The position numbers and the translations under genes are program-made. A stretch of 64,000 bases of DNA from an uncultured Clostridia bacterium (lineage in GTDB: Bacteria; Bacillota; Clostridia; TANB77; CAG-508): the NCBI GenBank assembly GCA_948739805.1, contig CAPYID010000006.1, forward strand, positions 1-64,000. The letters are read 5' to 3'. Below, piece after piece: positions 63,038-64,000 of the stretch. The number at the start of each line of letters is the position of its first letter. The stretch's first letter is position 1. A model generated the notes under the pieces. It searched no databases and was not told where the DNA came from. It was given only the letters and a program-made list of their open reading frames with translations.

Positions 63038-64000
63038 TTATTTTAAGATTTCCCAATAGCCACTTTTATTTGAACCTACTCTTTTTATATATTTTTTATC
63101 TTTTAATCTTCGAATTATTTTATTAATATAAATTTCACTATATTCTGTTAACTTCAGAAAATCAGTTGTCTTATCTGTTGGATTATTTTTTATTAATTCT
63201 AAAAGCTTAGTTTCAGCATCATTCAATTCCGTATTTTTTGTTAATTTGTAATCATTTTCAAGTAATTGTTTATTTAATGGTATTGTAACAATTATAGTAT
63301 GTTCACTTATATAAAAAGCATCTTTTCCATAATTCTTTACAATCAAAGGAATTCCATGTCCTGTTTGGTCAATATAATACAAATCACTAAAAACTTTTAA
63401 AAGTTTTTTATTTATTGGTTTTGACACCCCTGCAAAAAAATCTTCTCTAGTTAATGCTGAAGGTAAGCCTCCATTAGAAACAATTTCTACTCTATCATCA
63501 TATATATATACTGCTGGTGGTATTTCTTCTGACCATTTTGTGTGCACACACGCATTCATCCATGCTTCTTTAAAAGAGCTAAAATCAAAATACTTTTCTT
63601 CTTGTCTCTGAATTCCACCAACTTTAACTTTAGTTTCATTTATACTTTCCATATATTCTAAAACATTATTGACAGATAATAATAAACACTTTCCTCCATA
63701 TTCAGTTCTTTTTAACATAACTGTTTTGTCTGTTCCTGCAAATGTAACAACCTTAATTGATAAATCATTTTTATCTGCTAATAATTCCGCCATCAAATTA
63801 TACTTTTTATTGTTGTTCAATAATCCCAAATTTTCTTCAAATTTCTCATTATTAATTTTAATATCATTTGATAAATACAAACCTTTTAACATTTTGAAAG
63901 TTAAATCTTGATTTACTGCTTCTTTTTGAACTATGAAATCTGGCTCTCCTTCTCTATTTATTAAAGCCTTCAACATTTCTGGAGACAACTGTTTATCTTC
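63038..64000 (-). CDS. RecG-like/AlbA_2 ATP-binding transcriptional regulator (partial)
   Basis: At least 320 residues; the frame is open to the window edge, so the N-terminus (probably the AlbA_2 DNA-binding domain) is missing. The visible part has the HATPase_c_4 segment FKEAWMNACVHTKWSEEIPP (FKEAWMNACVHTK), DDRVEIVSNGGLPSALTREDF, and QTGHGIPLIVKNYG. The tail ends in a winged-helix region (TDFLKLTEYSEIYINKIIRRLKDKKYIKRVG). Proteins of this COG2865 group are annotated as RecG-like helicases but act mostly as regulators. No target can be deduced. Confidence 0.8.
   Translation of the reverse strand, partial: EDKQLSPEMLKALINREGEPDFIVQKEAVNQDLTFKMLKGLYLSNDIKINNEKFEENLGLLNNNKKYNLMAELLADKNDLSIKVVTFAGTDKTVMLKRTEYGGKCLLLSVNNVLEYMESINETKVKVGGIQRQEEKYFDFSSFKEAWMNACVHTKWSEEIPPAVYIYDDRVEIVSNGGLPSALTREDFFAGVSKPINKKLLKVFSDLYYIDQTGHGIPLIVKNYGKDAFYISEHTIIVTIPLNKQLLENDYKLTKNTELNDAETKLLELIKNNPTDKTTDFLKLTEYSEIYINKIIRRLKDKKYIKRVGSNKSGYWEILK

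Overview
The window is a very AT-rich stretch of a low-GC Firmicutes chromosome, most likely an anaerobic, endospore-forming member of the Clostridia. Support: spoIIR behind a textbook sigma-F promoter, the tadA–SRP RNA–dnaX–ybaB–recR block, mutS2, a GalU/PgcA/UgtP-like glycolipid route, AGGAGG-type ribosome binding sites and two tRNAs with encoded CCA. I cannot name a genus. Most genes are on the minus strand and prefer A-ending codons; plus-strand genes prefer T-ending codons. The minus strand is therefore probably the leading strand.

Layout. 1–2760 is a scrambled accessory patch: a broken pilin-like/FGE-like gene, a 45-bp inverted repeat of it, an AbiEii-type nucleotidyltransferase pair and an Rpn-family remnant. 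2818–7629 is a giant repeat-rich adhesin with an N-terminal thioester signature. 8186–14904 holds a glycolipid glycosyltransferase, an M23 peptidase, recR, ybaB, dnaX, SRP RNA, tadA and tRNA-Arg. 14960–18480 is an island: a two-gene module of unusual composition with a MazF-like domain, bracketed by repeats, then a MITE-like element and a damaged PIN/antitoxin pair. 18628–30406 is mostly housekeeping (pgcA, galU, spoIIR, mutS2, murA, walJ, a Rieske-linked flavoprotein) with two related type I toxin–antitoxin loci that are too short for ordinary gene calling. 30461–44400 mixes core genes (tRNA-Lys, comEA, ldh, smc, a CapA-type protein) with orphan genes, two decayed regulators and repeat clusters. 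44438–51888 is trmL, pheT, pheS, hisS, dut and a Nudix gene. 52354–62645 is a two-gene operon of 1,700-residue surface proteins, and the window ends inside a RecG-like regulator.

How the parts fit. PgcA, GalU and the UgtP-like enzyme can turn glucose-6-phosphate into glucosyl-diacylglycerol. The three giant surface proteins share an N-terminal signal peptide and a C-terminal (K/P)TG-like motif, transmembrane segment and basic tail; two also carry a Cys...Gln-x-Ala-(Ile/Leu)-Trp thioester signature. They look like a covalent adhesin set without canonical LPXTG motifs, and no sortase is in view.

Best candidates for something new: the twin type I loci at 25.3–25.7 and 28.4–28.8 kb; the two-gene MazF-like module at 15.1–17.2 kb; the ~120-nt structured repeat found once in each orientation (10979–11103, 47521–47641); and the paired thioester adhesins.
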